In this document: piece after piece, positions 13,530-14,321 of the stretch
Position numbering within the stretch: position 1 is the first letter of the stretch
How the letters are laid out: every line of letters begins with the position of its first letter
Source of the DNA: an uncultured Dorea sp.
Lineage (GTDB): Bacteria > Bacillota > Clostridia > Lachnospirales > Lachnospiraceae
Reading direction: 5' to 3'
Length of the DNA: 14,321 bases
NCBI GenBank assembly: GCA_910585725.1
Contig: CAJUFA010000052.1
Coordinates: forward strand, 1-14,321
Translations under genes and position numbers: made by a program
Notes under the pieces: model-generated
What the model saw: only the letters and a program-made list of their open reading frames with translations
What the model was told of the DNA's origin: nothing
Databases searched by the model: none

Positions 13530-13537
13530 GAGAGAAG

Positions 13538-14321
13538 ATGAAGATTGAATTATCGAAGAGGGCGGGGTTTTGTCCCGGTGTGAAACGCGCGATGGAAACG
13601 GTGTATGAACAAGTCCGCCTGCATCAGAATCAGAAGATATATACCTACGGCCCCATCATCCATAACGAGGAAGTGATCAAGGATCTTGCCGGACAGGGAG
13701 TGGAGATCATCCATTCCGAGGAAGAACTGAAAGAAATCCATGAGGGAACGGTTATCATTCGTTCTCACGGCGTTGCCAGAAAGATCTATGAACGAATGGA
13801 GGCGCAGGGGCTTGCTTACGTCGACGCTACCTGTCCGTTTGTAAAGAAGATTCATAATATTGTGGATGAAGAGAGCAGGAAAGGAGCCTATATTGTAATT
13901 ATCGGAGACGGCATGCATCCTGAGGTGGAAGGTACCAGAGGATGGGCGGGGGATCAGGTCAGCGTGATACAGACGGAGGAGGAAGCACACGGGTTTCAGC
14001 TTGAAAATGCAGGCCAGAAAGTGTGTGTCGTATCCCAGACGACATTTAATTACAAGAAATTCAAAGATTTAGTTGAAATTATCTCTAAAAAGAGGTATGA
14101 TATAATTGTTTTAAATACGATTTGCAATGCGACGAAGGAACGCCAAGAAGAAGCGAAGCGGATTGCAGCGAGGGTCGACGCGATGCTGGTGATCGGAGAC
14201 AGGCGCAGTTCGAATACTCAGAAGTTATTTGAAATATGTAAGGATGAATGTTTGAATACGTACTACATACAGACACTTGACGATTTGGATATGAATCAAT
14301 TAAGGTCCGTGGAAACAGTAG
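13538..14321 (+). CDS. ispH: 4-hydroxy-3-methylbut-2-enyl diphosphate reductase, 5' part (partial)
   Basis: Last enzyme of the MEP isoprenoid pathway, making IPP and DMAPP with a 4Fe-4S cluster. The 261 codons present contain the three cluster cysteines Cys12 (AGFCPGVKRA), Cys99 (DATCPFV) and Cys196 (TICNAT), the substrate-binding His42 and His77 (RSHGV), and VIGDRRSSNTQKL. The gene runs off the right edge still in frame. In many Clostridia IspH is joined to ribosomal protein S1 domains; whether this is so here cannot be seen. ATG 13538 follows AGGAGAG, 8 nt after cmk. Certain in family, incomplete at the 3' end. Confidence 0.96.
   Translation, partial: MKIELSKRAGFCPGVKRAMETVYEQVRLHQNQKIYTYGPIIHNEEVIKDLAGQGVEIIHSEEELKEIHEGTVIIRSHGVARKIYERMEAQGLAYVDATCPFVKKIHNIVDEESRKGAYIVIIGDGMHPEVEGTRGWAGDQVSVIQTEEEAHGFQLENAGQKVCVVSQTTFNYKKFKDLVEIISKKRYDIIVLNTICNATKERQEEAKRIAARVDAMLVIGDRRSSNTQKLFEICKDECLNTYYIQTLDDLDMNQLRSVETV

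Overview
The window looks like a piece of a gut-type Clostridia chromosome, most likely Lachnospiraceae. This is inferred from the moderate GC content, strong GGAGG-type ribosome binding sites, the Cmk-IspH gene order, and the biotin/sodium decarboxylase gene cluster. Every gene I can support lies on the + strand. The naming of the organism is inference; no rRNA or tRNA is present to confirm it.

Layout. Positions 1-122 hold the tail of a hexapeptide-repeat acyltransferase. Positions 161-742 hold a poorly recognised, probably 5'-truncated reading frame with a four-residue repeat. Positions 743-1222 form a long regulatory region with a tiny ORF plus hairpin, a folded element with a consensus -10 beside it, a 13-bp direct repeat, an extended -10 promoter and a tandem 15-bp repeat. 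It leads into a sodium:solute symporter (1223-2809) that ends at a strong terminator. A second promoter and a short upstream ORF precede the most striking gene of the window (3073-5061): a complete 2-isopropylmalate synthase (LeuA type 2) with an AraC-type DNA-binding domain fused to its C-terminus, which suggests an enzyme that is also a transcription factor.

Positions 5084-10515 are a five-gene operon with its own promoter and terminator: an acyl-CoA carboxyltransferase (MmdA/12S-like), an OadG-like membrane lipoprotein, a biotin carrier protein, the sodium-pumping OadB subunit, and an OadA/5S-type carboxyltransferase without its own biotin domain. The soluble set matches the three parts of propionibacterial transcarboxylase (12S, 1.3S, 5S). 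The two membrane subunits match a Na+ pump. The operon therefore seems to encode a biotin machine that could move CO2 between an acyl-CoA and oxaloacetate/pyruvate, or release it to pump Na+. The sodium gradient would then power carriers such as the symporter at 1223.

Positions 10526-14321 are a further transcription unit: an RpiR/SIS regulator, an overlapping HI0933/BaiN-type flavoprotein, cytidylate kinase, and the 5' part of IspH (isoprenoid synthesis), which runs off the window. Promoters, operators and terminators are read by eye from sequence and are predictions.
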